Shown: positions 17,776-27,134, counted from the first letter of the stretch. The stretch is 64,000 nucleotides of DNA from GCA-002726655 sp046582185 (GCA_046582185.1 JAYGEX010000012.1:48780-112779), one strand, 5' to 3'. Notes: generated by a model from the sequence alone, not told the origin. A program made the numbers and translations.

Positions 17776-18714
17776 GTGTCTGATGTCAGTATAGACGTTC
17801 TTGTAATCGGTAGTACCAATTGGGATATCGTCATGTATCTGCCGAGCCTGCCGCAACCCGGGGAAACGGTAGCAGGCGGCAACCTGCAATCTGGCCTCGG
17901 TGGCAAAGGTGCAAATCAAGCAGTTGCTGCATTTCTGGCAGGTGGTGCACAAACAATATTCTTAAGCTGTATCGGCGACGATGATATCAGCACTTCGGTT
18001 CGGCAGGTATTTGATGACATCAACTTTCCTCATGAACACGTCATAGCACTTGAGAATACCGGCACTGGAAGCGCATCCATCTTTGTTGATGCCGATGGCG
18101 AAAATTGCATCGGAATTACTGCCGGTGCAAATGAGCATGTGACGCCCACATTGTTGTTCTCTCACAAGCAATTGGTGGCGGAAGCAAAGGTTGTTCTTGT
18201 GCAGCTTGAAATCCCAATGGAGACAGTTATAAGAGCTGCCGAAATGTGCAGATCTTCTGATGCAATTTTCGTGTTGAATCCGGCGCCTGCACAATCCCTC
18301 AGCGAAGAACTAATTTCCATGATAGATATCCTCACCCCAAATGAAATTGAACTGGCACAGATTAGCGGCATGCCGGCAGATAACCTGGAGCAAGTTACAA
18401 TAGCTGCTCGCCATTTGTGCAATATGGGCATTGGCTCTGTGGTAACGACACTTGGTGCAGAGGGAAGTCTGATTGTATCCGGAGGTGAATCAATCCATGT
18501 TCCTGCCAACGCTGTTCAGGCAATTGATACCACAGCTGCGGGCGATGTCTTCAATGGCACCATGGCGGCAGAACTTTCTCGTGGCCTAACTCTTCAACAA
18601 GCTGTACGAGTGGCGACTATTGCGTCCGGGATTGCAGTAAGCCGAAAGGGTGCCATTGAATCGATTCCTACCAGAACGGAAGTTTTGAATGCCCAGAACA
18701 AGAGCTCGCTTTAG
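17776..18714 (+). CDS. rbsK: ribokinase
   Basis: PfkB-family sugar kinase of 312 residues that phosphorylates ribose released from nucleosides. Visible are the N-terminal GSTNWDIVMYLP, the GGKGANQAVAA substrate motif, NPAPAQ, and the anion-hole/catalytic-base motif DTTAAGDVFNG. A GTG start at 17776 is used. The terminus lies 7 bp from the convergent puuE stop. Context with nucleoside hydrolase and NUP genes supports ribose as substrate; another pentose or nucleoside is possible in this family. Confidence 0.88.
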   Translation: MSDVSIDVLVIGSTNWDIVMYLPSLPQPGETVAGGNLQSGLGGKGANQAVAAFLAGGAQTIFLSCIGDDDISTSVRQVFDDINFPHEHVIALENTGTGSASIFVDADGENCIGITAGANEHVTPTLLFSHKQLVAEAKVVLVQLEIPMETVIRAAEMCRSSDAIFVLNPAPAQSLSEELISMIDILTPNEIELAQISGMPADNLEQVTIAARHLCNMGIGSVVTTLGAEGSLIVSGGESIHVPANAVQAIDTTAAGDVFNGTMAAELSRGLTLQQAVRVATIASGIAVSRKGAIESIPTRTEVLNAQNKSSL

Positions 18715-18721
18715 TCTCAGC

Positions 18722-19675
18722 TCATTTTTTCGCGCCATGATGCTCATGCCAGTGCCTGGCGATATCAATTCTCCGGCAAACCCAGACATCTGGCTTATCG
18801 CTGATATAGCCGAGGAATTTTCGTAGCGCCGCGGTGCGGCCTGGTTTGCCTGCCACACGGCAGTGCAATCCAATGCTCATCATCTTGGCGTGGCCATGGC
18901 CTTCATTATAATGTCCTTCTTCATATAAGGTGTCGAATGTATCTACCAGATAGTTGAAGAATTGATCTCCGGCATTAAATCCCTGGGGCGCGGTAAAACG
19001 CATATCGTTGACGTCCAGGGTATAGGGGATAATAAGATGTGGTTTCTCGAATTCGGTACACCAATAAGGCAGATCATCTGCATAGGAGTCACTGTCATAG
19101 AGGAAACCTCCGTATTCATTAACCAGGCGCCGAGTATTCGGGCTGTCTCTTCCGGTATACCAGCCCAGGGGTCGCTCGCCGGTTATTTTGGTGTGAATCT
19201 CGACAGCCTTTTTCAGATGTTCCCGCTCTATGTCCTCGGGGATAAACTGATAGTCGATCCAGCGATAGCCGTGACTGGCGATATCCCAATCTGATTTAAG
19301 CATTGCCTCGACCGCCTCAGTATTTCGTTCCATTGCCATGGCAACCCCAAAGACGGTGACTGGCAGGGAAAATTCGTCGAACAAGCGCTTTAACCGCCAG
19401 AATCCTGCCCTGCTGCCGTACTCGTACAGGCTTTCCATACTGAGGTGCCTTGCCGGGTAGGCTTTTGCGCCGATGATCTCGGAGAGAAATGTTTCAGATG
19501 CCTCGTCGCCATGAAGAATGCTGTTTTCGGCGCCTTCTTCGTAATTGATGACAAACTGTACGGCAATTTTCGCCCCCTCTGGCCAGCTTACCCTGGGTGT
19601 AAACTCGCCGTATCCTTTGAGATCTCTCGGGTAAAGATCCGGCTTACCTGACGTGGTGGAATTACGTTTCGACAT
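18722..19675 (-). CDS. puuE: PuuE-type allantoinase (polysaccharide-deacetylase fold)
   Basis: A 317-residue metal-independent allantoinase of the carbohydrate esterase 4 fold, opening the hydantoin ring of allantoin to allantoate. The sequence has the PuuE signature FVINYEEGAENSILHGD, then YEYGSRAGFWRLKRLF and ASHGYRW. It is convergent with rbsK and divergent from the exported ADA-like gene. No other allantoinase (AllB type) is seen, so this is the likely allantoinase of the pathway; allantoicase and AllA are at 27135-28700. Confidence 0.94.
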   Translation of the reverse strand: MSKRNSTTSGKPDLYPRDLKGYGEFTPRVSWPEGAKIAVQFVINYEEGAENSILHGDEASETFLSEIIGAKAYPARHLSMESLYEYGSRAGFWRLKRLFDEFSLPVTVFGVAMAMERNTEAVEAMLKSDWDIASHGYRWIDYQFIPEDIEREHLKKAVEIHTKITGERPLGWYTGRDSPNTRRLVNEYGGFLYDSDSYADDLPYWCTEFEKPHLIIPYTLDVNDMRFTAPQGFNAGDQFFNYLVDTFDTLYEEGHYNEGHGHAKMMSIGLHCRVAGKPGRTAALRKFLGYISDKPDVWVCRRIDIARHWHEHHGAKK

Positions 19676-19746
19676 GAGATTCCTTGAATGGACACAGCCT
19701 GCTATATTACGCGCACTTTTTTAGATGATGAAGCGAGAGTGTCGAA

Positions 19747-21171
19747 TTGATTAGATTGTTTATTGGTTTACTCCTGTTATCCCTGATGTCGCTTGCAGCA
19801 GCAGGCAGTGAAATTAATCAGTGGTTCGAGCAACTCAAGAAGTCCGGCGATGCCAAGGACATCTATAAAGTGTTGTACGCCATGCCCAAAGGTGGCGATT
19901 TGCATGCCCATGCATCTGGTTCGGTTTTCTCTGAATGGTGGTACGAGCTCGCACTCGAGCAGGAAAAAAATGGTTACATCTATTATACCAAGACAAAAAT
20001 AAACAACTGCAAGGAATATGGGGGTGACGAGTTTCGTTCGCGCTATCTGATGTACTTTCTGACGATTCAAGCATCCCAGTGGCAGCAGCTTGATAAGTGC
20101 GAACAGGGTGAATACAGACTCTTAAGCGAACTCAATGAGCTTGAAAAGACAGCCTGGATGAACAGCATCAGGCTGGATAAACCTCACGAGGGGCGAGATG
20201 AGTTCTTCGAGACACACTGGCAACGACTCGGTGCGCTAACCTCTAATCCTTACCTTGCTGCTGAGGCACTGGTTAAGAATATGAAGGCCTTTAGCGACGA
20301 AGGGCTCATCTATATGGAGCCGGACTATAGTGTCATCGCTTCAATTCGCCCTGACGGCACCCGGTTTAGCCCGGAGGAAGGCGTTAAAATCCTGCAGGAA
20401 AGACTTGCGCAAAAAGATGTGAAGAAAACAGGCATGACCATTCGCTTTCAATTAGCTATTTTGCGATTCGTACCAGATGCAATTGAACATCTTGAATATG
20501 TCTATGAAGTTGCCTCCAGGAATCCGGAACTCTGGGTGGGCATTGACATGGTGGGCAGAGAGGATGACGACAAAGGTTATCCGGGGCGCTTCCTCAATAA
20601 GTTTCGAGAGATGCGAAGAAAATATCATGGCATCCACCTATCGATACATGCCGGAGAGGTTGATGAGCCCAATCTCCATGTGCGGGATACGCTCCTGCTG
20701 GGTGCAGAGAGGATTGGCCATGGTGTGAATCTGATTACAGATCCGGACCTGATGATCCTGATGCGCGGCGGACCTTACCTGGTGGAGATCAATCTGGTGA
20801 GTAATAAACTATTGAAGTACGTTGATGACTATAGCCAGCACCCCTTTCCCGAGTATCTGCGGCTTGGTATCCCGGTCGCCTTGTCTACCGATGACAGGGG
20901 AATGTGGGATTCCACGATGACCGATGAGTTTTTTGTCGGTGTTCATGAGTTCAATTTGTCCTGGGATGAGCTAAAAACCCTCAGTCGAAACTCCCTGAAA
21001 TTCTCATTTGTGGATGAGGAAACGAAAAACATCCTGCTGTCAAAATACGAAAAACGAATCGCATCATTTGAAAAACAGATGCTGCGGGGCAGATTGAGCA
21101 AAATTGATGAAAAAAATCTCCAATGTAGGGGATTTATTAGTAAACAGTATGACTTTTGTCAGAGAAATTAA
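19747..21171 (+). CDS. exported adenosine deaminase-like protein (ADGF/CECR1-like)
   Basis: A 474-residue ADA-family protein with an N-terminal signal peptide (about 19 residues ending LAAAG). The metal site is complete: DLHAHASGS (H53, H55), IHAGEVDEP with catalytic Glu, RIGHG, and STDDRGMW. The long insertion between the first strands and overall length match extracellular ADGF-type deaminases rather than the 335-residue cytosolic forms. A TTG start at 19747 is used. Export places adenosine-to-inosine conversion in the periplasm, upstream of the NUP lipoprotein. Followed by the TonB-dependent receptor. Confidence 0.85.
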   Translation: MIRLFIGLLLLSLMSLAAAGSEINQWFEQLKKSGDAKDIYKVLYAMPKGGDLHAHASGSVFSEWWYELALEQEKNGYIYYTKTKINNCKEYGGDEFRSRYLMYFLTIQASQWQQLDKCEQGEYRLLSELNELEKTAWMNSIRLDKPHEGRDEFFETHWQRLGALTSNPYLAAEALVKNMKAFSDEGLIYMEPDYSVIASIRPDGTRFSPEEGVKILQERLAQKDVKKTGMTIRFQLAILRFVPDAIEHLEYVYEVASRNPELWVGIDMVGREDDDKGYPGRFLNKFREMRRKYHGIHLSIHAGEVDEPNLHVRDTLLLGAERIGHGVNLITDPDLMILMRGGPYLVEINLVSNKLLKYVDDYSQHPFPEYLRLGIPVALSTDDRGMWDSTMTDEFFVGVHEFNLSWDELKTLSRNSLKFSFVDEETKNILLSKYEKRIASFEKQMLRGRLSKIDEKNLQCRGFISKQYDFCQRN

Positions 21172-21345
21172 GGCATAATAACGCGCGCGCGCAAAACCAA
21201 CTCACTGTATGTTTCTCTTTCCAGAGGATCTGGTGAATGCAAGTGTAAGTTTCACGCTCGCAAACTGCTGTGAATTGGTCGCGAGTAAGACTCTTTTATG
21301 ACTGCTCGCAATTATTTATCAACCTTGGGGAGGTAGACGTCAGAG

Positions 21346-23763
21346 ATGACCACCAACAACAATAACTTATCTAAGCTTATAGCCGCACTCGTTGTGATGG
21401 CTTTCAGTTCCTTGCCCGTGCAAGCGGAAGTAATGGAAGAGATCGTCGTTCAGGGAAGCTTAGGCAGCCTTCCTGGCGAAGATGTCGAATCAGTATTCGG
21501 TTTTAATAAATCGATCCTTAATACACCCAGATCTGTGTCCACCATTGGTGCAGAGATTATGGAACGTTTTAACATGCAGGACATCGATGAACTCATCGTG
21601 CTTGCACCAGGAACATTTACACAATCCTTCTTCGGCGTTGCCGGTGGTCTGGATATTCGGGGTACACCGGGTGAAACATATTTCAGAGGCGTACGCCGTC
21701 TGGATAATCCAGGTAACTATCCGACACCTATTGGTGCTTCAGATCGAATTGACATTGTTCGTGGTCCAGCGTCTCCGATATATGGCCCATCGAAGATTGG
21801 TGGTTATATGAACTTCAATCCAAAATCTGCGAGAGTCGAGAAAGATGGCCAGTTTGTATCAGAGCCAAGTGGTTCCTTGAGCTATACCTTCGGCGATTGG
21901 AATAAGAGTATTCTGAGTGCCGAAGTCGGCGGACCTGCGACAATTGGAGGCAGAGAGCTGGGTTACTATTTCTATGGCGAGCAGGAAAATTCAGGAAGTT
22001 ACTATGACAATTCTTCAACGGACCAAACTCTGTTGCAGGCGTCATTTGATTTGGACCTTAGTGATAAGCTGAGACTCCAATTCGGTGGTATGTATCATAA
22101 GTACGATGGCAACCAGGTTGCTGGTTGGAACCGCCTGACACAGGAGCTTATTGATCATGGTACCTATGTTACAGGTCAGGCCCAAGCGCTTGATCTTAAC
22201 GGTGATGGTTCCATTTCTCACCAGGAATACGGTAATGTATCGATTAACCCTTTTCGATTTGATTTCTTGGGTGACAATTTCTACCTGACCCCGGGATCTG
22301 ACGAGACGCTTGCAGAATTGGAAATCCTTGTCGGTGATACTTCAGCGATGCAGTTAATAAATGTAGGTACAGCAAAGCTGGATGGTAGCAACACGCTTGT
22401 TGCAGCAGATGATCAGTTAGCGAATGAGGTAACAACACTTTACTTCGATGTCGTCTACACCACATCGAACGACTGGACAATCAAGAATCAGCTTTTTTAT
22501 GAAGAGTATGAGAACTTGAATGAAAATGCCTACGGATTTTCGCAGTTCCACGATAGCTGGGTGATTGAGGACAAGCTGATTATTTCCAAGGTGTTTGAAG
22601 GTAATAGTTTGACCACATCGGTTCAGATTTCACCCTCGATTCGGTACACAGATTTCAAACATGGTGATGACTTTGCAAATGAATACTTTGATCGTCGTGA
22701 CCTGACCGGCCCGTCAACAGCGCTGGACCGACGTTTGTTAGCAACGCGAATTGGTAAAGACTTTTCTGACTACAACATTGGCAATTATCTTGATCTGGGT
22801 ATTGCGGCATTGGCTGACTTTACCTGGGACTCAGGCCTTAGTGTGTTGCTTGGTGTGCGCTATGACACGATTGATGCGGAGAGCAGGACACCAGTTGCTT
22901 TGCAATTAAACCCTGAAGGTCCAACTGATATCAAAGGAAGCGATGATTTGGGTGGCACTTCATGGACAGCGAGCATAAGTTATGAGTTTGCCGATGGCAT
23001 GTTTATTCCTTACGTAACGCTTTCCGAGCAGGGGACTCTCATCGCTGGTCAGGGTGCAGACCTTAGCCCGGGTGATATTGAATCTGGCGATGCTTTTGAT
23101 ATCTCAGAATTACAAGAATTCGGAATCAAGGGTAGCCTGATAGACAATGCACTCTACTACGCTATTTCTATCTATGAGCAGGACAGGACAGACCGTTCTG
23201 CCCAGGCCATCGTGACTAACCAGGCAACCCATACAGAAGGTGTTGAAGTGGAAGTTCGCTGGGTTGTTAACGAGAATCTGCTGGTAACCCTTGGTTACTC
23301 CGACATTGTTGTGACGAACATTCAGACTGAGGCAGATGGTTTCCGCTTTAGCTTCATTGGTTCTGACGATCTGCCAGCTATTGCACCTGATGCGCTCTAT
23401 GGTGGTGCTTTGATTGGTTTTGTTAGCGCAGTGCCAAGTGGCAGCGAGCGAGCCGGTATGCCAGAAAATATCTGGTCTCTAACAGCGACTTATGACTTCA
23501 ATAATGGTCTTGCGGTTAGTGGTAGCATCGTTGATGTTGATTCTGTCCCTTCTGCTTTTTCCAACTCAGTCACGCTACCAAGCTATACATTGGTAAACCT
23601 TGGTGTGAACTATCAAACTGAAAATTGGGTATTCAGCCTTAACGGCAAGAACCTGACAGATGAGAGATATTTCAGGGCTAACTTCCCTAACCTGTTTGGT
23701 AGTCAAATTGTCTTGCCTGAATTGCCACGGCACTTTCAAGCTAGAATTCAGTACCATTTCTAA
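21346..23763 (+). CDS. TonB-dependent outer-membrane receptor
   Basis: An 805-residue outer-membrane beta-barrel transporter. The signal peptide ends at SLPVQA, followed by a possible TonB box EEIVVQG, a plug domain (DIRGTPGETYFRGVRR, RIDIVRGPASPIYGP) and a barrel ending in YHF with the terminal Phe typical of outer-membrane proteins. Residues 283-294 (DLNGDGSISHQE) form a canonical EF-hand loop in an extracellular-type region. The plug resembles siderophore receptors, but the location between an exported ADA and a NUP lipoprotein suggests purine nucleoside or nucleic-acid uptake. A good terminator follows. Confidence 0.92.
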   Translation: MTTNNNNLSKLIAALVVMAFSSLPVQAEVMEEIVVQGSLGSLPGEDVESVFGFNKSILNTPRSVSTIGAEIMERFNMQDIDELIVLAPGTFTQSFFGVAGGLDIRGTPGETYFRGVRRLDNPGNYPTPIGASDRIDIVRGPASPIYGPSKIGGYMNFNPKSARVEKDGQFVSEPSGSLSYTFGDWNKSILSAEVGGPATIGGRELGYYFYGEQENSGSYYDNSSTDQTLLQASFDLDLSDKLRLQFGGMYHKYDGNQVAGWNRLTQELIDHGTYVTGQAQALDLNGDGSISHQEYGNVSINPFRFDFLGDNFYLTPGSDETLAELEILVGDTSAMQLINVGTAKLDGSNTLVAADDQLANEVTTLYFDVVYTTSNDWTIKNQLFYEEYENLNENAYGFSQFHDSWVIEDKLIISKVFEGNSLTTSVQISPSIRYTDFKHGDDFANEYFDRRDLTGPSTALDRRLLATRIGKDFSDYNIGNYLDLGIAALADFTWDSGLSVLLGVRYDTIDAESRTPVALQLNPEGPTDIKGSDDLGGTSWTASISYEFADGMFIPYVTLSEQGTLIAGQGADLSPGDIESGDAFDISELQEFGIKGSLIDNALYYAISIYEQDRTDRSAQAIVTNQATHTEGVEVEVRWVVNENLLVTLGYSDIVVTNIQTEADGFRFSFIGSDDLPAIAPDALYGGALIGFVSAVPSGSERAGMPENIWSLTATYDFNNGLAVSGSIVDVDSVPSAFSNSVTLPSYTLVNLGVNYQTENWVFSLNGKNLTDERYFRANFPNLFGSQIVLPELPRHFQARIQYHF

Positions 23764-23829
23764 AAAGCGACATTGTCCTATTGGACAATTAGTAGCCTGA
23801 ATAGGTTTTGTCTATTTAGGTCAGTTATC

Positions 23830-23862
23830 AAAGCAGCTATCCTTGGGTAGCTGCTTTTTTTT
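23830..23862 (+). terminator. rho-independent terminator after the TonB receptor
   Basis: A perfect stem AAGCAGCTA/TAGCTGCTT with a short loop is followed by a run of T. A second small hairpin (ATTGTCC/GGACAAT) lies at 23772-23789. The strong terminator isolates the receptor transcript from the NUP gene, whose start lies after it. Confidence 0.93.
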
Positions 23863-23911
23863 GCCCCATCTATTTTGGTCTTGTTTTTACTGGATACAGG
23901 AGTCAGGTATT

Positions 23912-25024
23912 TTGAATTTCAAAGTCCTTACATTAGCTACATCTCTATTGCTGATTTTGTCAGCTTGCGCACAGACCCTTTCTACGCAGGAGCCGATACC
24001 TGTCAAAGTGGTTGTGGTCACTATGTTCGAGATTGGCGAACTCAGCGGAGACAAAGCCGGGGAGTTCCAGCTTTGGAAGGAGCGGCGACATCTGGATAAG
24101 AAGTTTCCGTTTCACGGCTATAGGGATCTGTACTTTAATGAGGACAGCGGAATACTTGGCATAGTGACCGGCATCGGCACGGCGCGAGCCGCGTCTTCCA
24201 TGATGGCGCTGGGTTTGGATCCACGCTTCGATCTCAGTCAAAGCTATTTTCTTATTGCTGGTATAGCAGGGTTTGACCCGGAAGATGCCTCTATCGGGTC
24301 TGCAGCCTGGGCGGAATATCTGGTTGACGGCGATTTGTCTCATGAAATTGATGCCAGGGAAATACCCGACGATTGGGAGTTTGGATACTTTGCCCGTTAT
24401 ACCAAAATGCCCTTCGACCCTGATAAACCAGAACCCACGGGTGAGATGTATCAGATTAATGGCAGCCTGGCAGATTGGGCCTATCAGTTGACCAAGGATA
24501 TTAACCTCGGGGACGATGAATCCTTGGTCGAGGTCCGTGAGCGCTATACCAATCATCCTAATGCGAGGAGACCACCGTTTGTTCTTAAGGGTGACAATAT
24601 TGCTTCATTAACTTTCTGGCATGGCGCGATTCTGACGGATTGGGCAAACAAATGGGTTGATTACTGGACAGAAGGGAAGGGCGAATTTGTTTCGGCTGCC
24701 ATGGAAGATACGGGTAGTTTTCTGTCACTTGGCTGGCTGGATAAGATTGGTAAGGTAGATAAGGATAGGGTGATGGTGCTGCGGACAGCCAGTAATTACA
24801 CCATGCCACCCCCAGGCATCACGGCTGTGGAGAATCTGTTAGCGGAGAATGAAGGCTATGCGGGTCTGGCGGTCGCCCTGGAGTCAGCATATGTCGTAGG
24901 CGGACGTGTGGTCGATGAGATACTGAATAACTGGGATATTTACAAAGATCGGATTCCCGGCTCTGAGCCTAGTAGATCAGAAGTAAATACCTCTGGTGAT
25001 AACCAGCCGGGTACTAGTGAGTGA
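23912..25024 (+). CDS. NUP-family protein 1, predicted lipoprotein; nucleoside phosphorylase-like
   Basis: Annotated in databases as purine nucleoside permease (NUP). It is a 370-residue protein with a lipobox (ILSAC) 18 or so residues from a TTG start at 23912, which has AGGAG nine bases upstream; an earlier in-frame start would lie in the terminator. No transmembrane segments follow. The core GIGTARAASSMMALG, IAGIAGFDPEDASIGS and VDGDL follow the purine/uridine phosphorylase pattern, and LRTASNYTMPPPG is shared with the paralogue at 33615. I read it as an envelope-anchored nucleoside-cleaving enzyme. Its stop overlaps the adenine deaminase start (GTGA). Confidence 0.85.
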   Translation: MNFKVLTLATSLLLILSACAQTLSTQEPIPVKVVVVTMFEIGELSGDKAGEFQLWKERRHLDKKFPFHGYRDLYFNEDSGILGIVTGIGTARAASSMMALGLDPRFDLSQSYFLIAGIAGFDPEDASIGSAAWAEYLVDGDLSHEIDAREIPDDWEFGYFARYTKMPFDPDKPEPTGEMYQINGSLADWAYQLTKDINLGDDESLVEVRERYTNHPNARRPPFVLKGDNIASLTFWHGAILTDWANKWVDYWTEGKGEFVSAAMEDTGSFLSLGWLDKIGKVDKDRVMVLRTASNYTMPPPGITAVENLLAENEGYAGLAVALESAYVVGGRVVDEILNNWDIYKDRIPGSEPSRSEVNTSGDNQPGTSE

Positions 25025-26025
25025 GCGTTGCTGGTCTTGAATTCATCAGGCAGTTACCTAAAGCAGAGCTACACCTTCATATAGAGGGTTCCCTGGAACC
25101 TGAACTTATGTTGTCTCTTGCGAGTAAGCATGGCATTGAGCTGCCATACAAGACGCTGGATGAAATACGGGCTGCTTACCAGTTCGAAGACTTACAGAGC
25201 TTTCTGGATCTATATTACCTGGGGGCGGGAGTACTGATCGATGAGCAGGATTTCTACGATCTGATGTGGGCGTATCTCGGCCGGTGTCGAGATGAGAACA
25301 TCATTCACACTGAAATCATGTTCGATCCGCAAACGCATACGGACAGAGGCGTTTCCTTTGCTACGGTGATTAATGGCTTTGCTCGAGCTTTGGATGATGC
25401 GCGTGATCAGTGGCATCAATCCTCTTCACTCATCATGTCGTTTCTGCGCCACCTTCCGGAGAGTGAAGCGATGGCGACACTCGAGCAAGGTCTTGCTTAT
25501 AAAGACAGGATATTGTCGGTGGGTCTCGATAGTGCGGAGCTAGGCAATCCACCGGCAGACTTCCAGCGCGTTTACGCCCGTGCCGCAGAGGCCGGTTTTT
25601 ATCGTGTCGCCCATGCTGGAGAAGAAGGTCCTGCCCAATATATTCGTGATGCCATGTCCTTGCTTGGTGTTCAACGGATCGATCATGGCGTGAGATGTCT
25701 CGATGAACCGGAATTGGTAGAAGACTTAGTAAAGAACAGAATGCCGCTTACCATGTGTCCTTTGTCCAATGTTCGGCTTTGTGTTTTTGACCACATGAAC
25801 AAGCATCCGATACTGGAACTCCTCGATAGAGGATTGTGCGTCACGGTCAACTCCGATGACCCGGCTTATTTTGGTGGTTACCTTAACGATAATTTTATGG
25901 CCCTGGCGGACAGTCTGTCGATGACACAGGACCAGGCAATTCAGCTGGCGCGAAATAGCTTTGAAGCGAGTTTCCTTGCACAGGCAGAGAAGGATGAATT
26001 TCTATCCTTGCCTGAACTTTCATAA
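25021..26025 (+). CDS. adenine deaminase (ADA family, PA0148-like)
   Basis: A 334-residue zinc deaminase. HLH (H18, H20), H198-A-G-E201, RIDHG and NSDDPAYFGGY are intact. Long stretches such as DPQTHTDRGVSF and LPYKTLDE follow the bacterial group shown to deaminate adenine rather than adenosine (PA0148 type). A GTG start at 25021 overlaps the NUP stop, so base release by NUP and deamination are translationally coupled. Product hypoxanthine would go to salvage or xanthine dehydrogenase. Adenosine as substrate is not excluded. Confidence 0.9.
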   Translation: MSVAGLEFIRQLPKAELHLHIEGSLEPELMLSLASKHGIELPYKTLDEIRAAYQFEDLQSFLDLYYLGAGVLIDEQDFYDLMWAYLGRCRDENIIHTEIMFDPQTHTDRGVSFATVINGFARALDDARDQWHQSSSLIMSFLRHLPESEAMATLEQGLAYKDRILSVGLDSAELGNPPADFQRVYARAAEAGFYRVAHAGEEGPAQYIRDAMSLLGVQRIDHGVRCLDEPELVEDLVKNRMPLTMCPLSNVRLCVFDHMNKHPILELLDRGLCVTVNSDDPAYFGGYLNDNFMALADSLSMTQDQAIQLARNSFEASFLAQAEKDEFLSLPELS

Positions 26026-26126
26026 TCAGGGCAATCGTTGCCAAATTTTGTATGGCCAGAACTTGCGCTACCAGGAGTGGGCCATTAGAGGCGGGTAATT
26101 GATAATATTTGGTATGGAGGAGTTAT

Positions 26127-26723
26127 TTGAATATTGTATTTGACCTTGGGGGCGTGGTCTTTAACTGACAGCCGGACAAGATTATTGAAAGCGTGTTTAC
26201 CAATGATGCGACGCGGAAATTGGTCAAGGATGAAATATTTAATCATCCTGATTGGCTGGCCCTGGATAAGGGGACTCTGGAGAAGCAGGATGCCATCGAA
26301 CGTGGTGCAGCGCGTACGAATCTACCTGAAGAACAAATTGCCAGCCTGTTTGATCAACTACCTCACTCCCTCACGCCGATTCAGGGAACAATTGATCTTC
26401 TGCATGCAATCAGCGGTAGCGACAACCGTTTCTATGTCCTGTCGAATATGCATCATGCGGCCATCGATCATTTGGAAGCGACATATTCAATCTGGGATTT
26501 GTTCGATGGGGCAGTCTTTTCCTGCAGAATAAAGAAGATCAAACCCGATGCGGAAATCTATGAACACCTGCTTGAAACATTTGACCTAGTCGCCACCGAT
26601 ACGGTATTTATTGATGATATGGCAGTGAATCTTGAGGCGGCGTCCCAGTTTGGCATTAAGACGATTCAGTTTGAGAGCCCGTTCCAGTGCCGGCAAGCAC
26701 TTGTAGAACTGGGTTGTATCTAG
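26127..26723 (+). pseudogene. HAD-superfamily hydrolase interrupted by in-frame TGA
   Basis: The frame starts at TTG 26127 with GGAGG six bases upstream and encodes the HAD motif I IVFDLGGVVFN, then meets TGA at 26166 before QPDKIIE. In relatives this position is usually Trp (TGG), so a single G-to-A change explains it. After the stop the frame is intact for 184 codons, with motif II VLSNM, the KIKKIKPD Lys segment and the VFIDDM motif. It would be about 198 residues. Options are a recent pseudogene, a sequencing error or read-through; translation from an internal GTG (26193) would lack the nucleophile Asp. Confidence 0.8.
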
Positions 26724-26756
26724 CCTTAAGAGAATATGACATTGAGGAGCGAAGTA

Positions 26757-27116
26757 ATGATGAAAGGATCATGCCATTGCGGTGCCGTTAGATTCACCCT
26801 AAAACACAAACCGGAATGGCTGACGGAATGTAACTGTTCCATATGCAGGCGTATAGGTGTGTTGTGGGCGCATGCAGCCATTGATGATATCGAAATACAA
26901 TGTGACGAAGGGGCGACGTCAAGTTACATTCAAGGAGATAAGACCCTCGCAATCCATACCTGCAAATGTTGCGGATGCACCACTCACTGGGAGAGTTTGC
27001 AGCCGGAAGAGTCGCCGAATATGGCAGTGAATTGTCGGTTGTTGGAACGAGAAGAGCTAAAGGATATTCGAATTCGGCAATTCGATGGTGCCGATACCTG
27101 GGCATACCTAAATTAG
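26757..27116 (+). CDS. GFA / CENP-V family zinc protein
   Basis: A 119-residue protein with the GFA fold (glutathione-dependent formaldehyde-activating enzyme-like). Zinc-binding Cys pairs are visible: GSCHCGAV, CNCSICRR and CKCCGCTTHW. The ATG at 26757 has GAGGAG about eight bases upstream and is preferred to an ATG at 26736. Many family members have unknown substrates; a formaldehyde role is not implied. It follows the interrupted HAD gene by 33 bp. Confidence 0.85.
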   Translation: MMKGSCHCGAVRFTLKHKPEWLTECNCSICRRIGVLWAHAAIDDIEIQCDEGATSSYIQGDKTLAIHTCKCCGCTTHWESLQPEESPNMAVNCRLLEREELKDIRIRQFDGADTWAYLN

Positions 27117-27134
27117 TTCGAGGCTAGCAGAGCA

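Noticed and set aside
21181..21192. Alternating CG run before the TonB receptor, possible Z-DNA
   Set aside because: Only about five CG steps; too short to claim function.
21346..23763. Calling the receptor a siderophore receptor
   Set aside because: Plug similarity alone is not specific and no siderophore genes are near; substrate left open.
23960..24556. 198-codon open frame antisense to the NUP lipoprotein
   Set aside because: The sense frame has strong family motifs and a ribosome-binding site; the antisense frame has none.
26166..26168. Selenocysteine codon in the HAD gene
   Set aside because: No obvious SECIS hairpin follows, relatives carry Trp there, and the residue is not catalytic in HAD enzymes; kept as a pseudogene or error.
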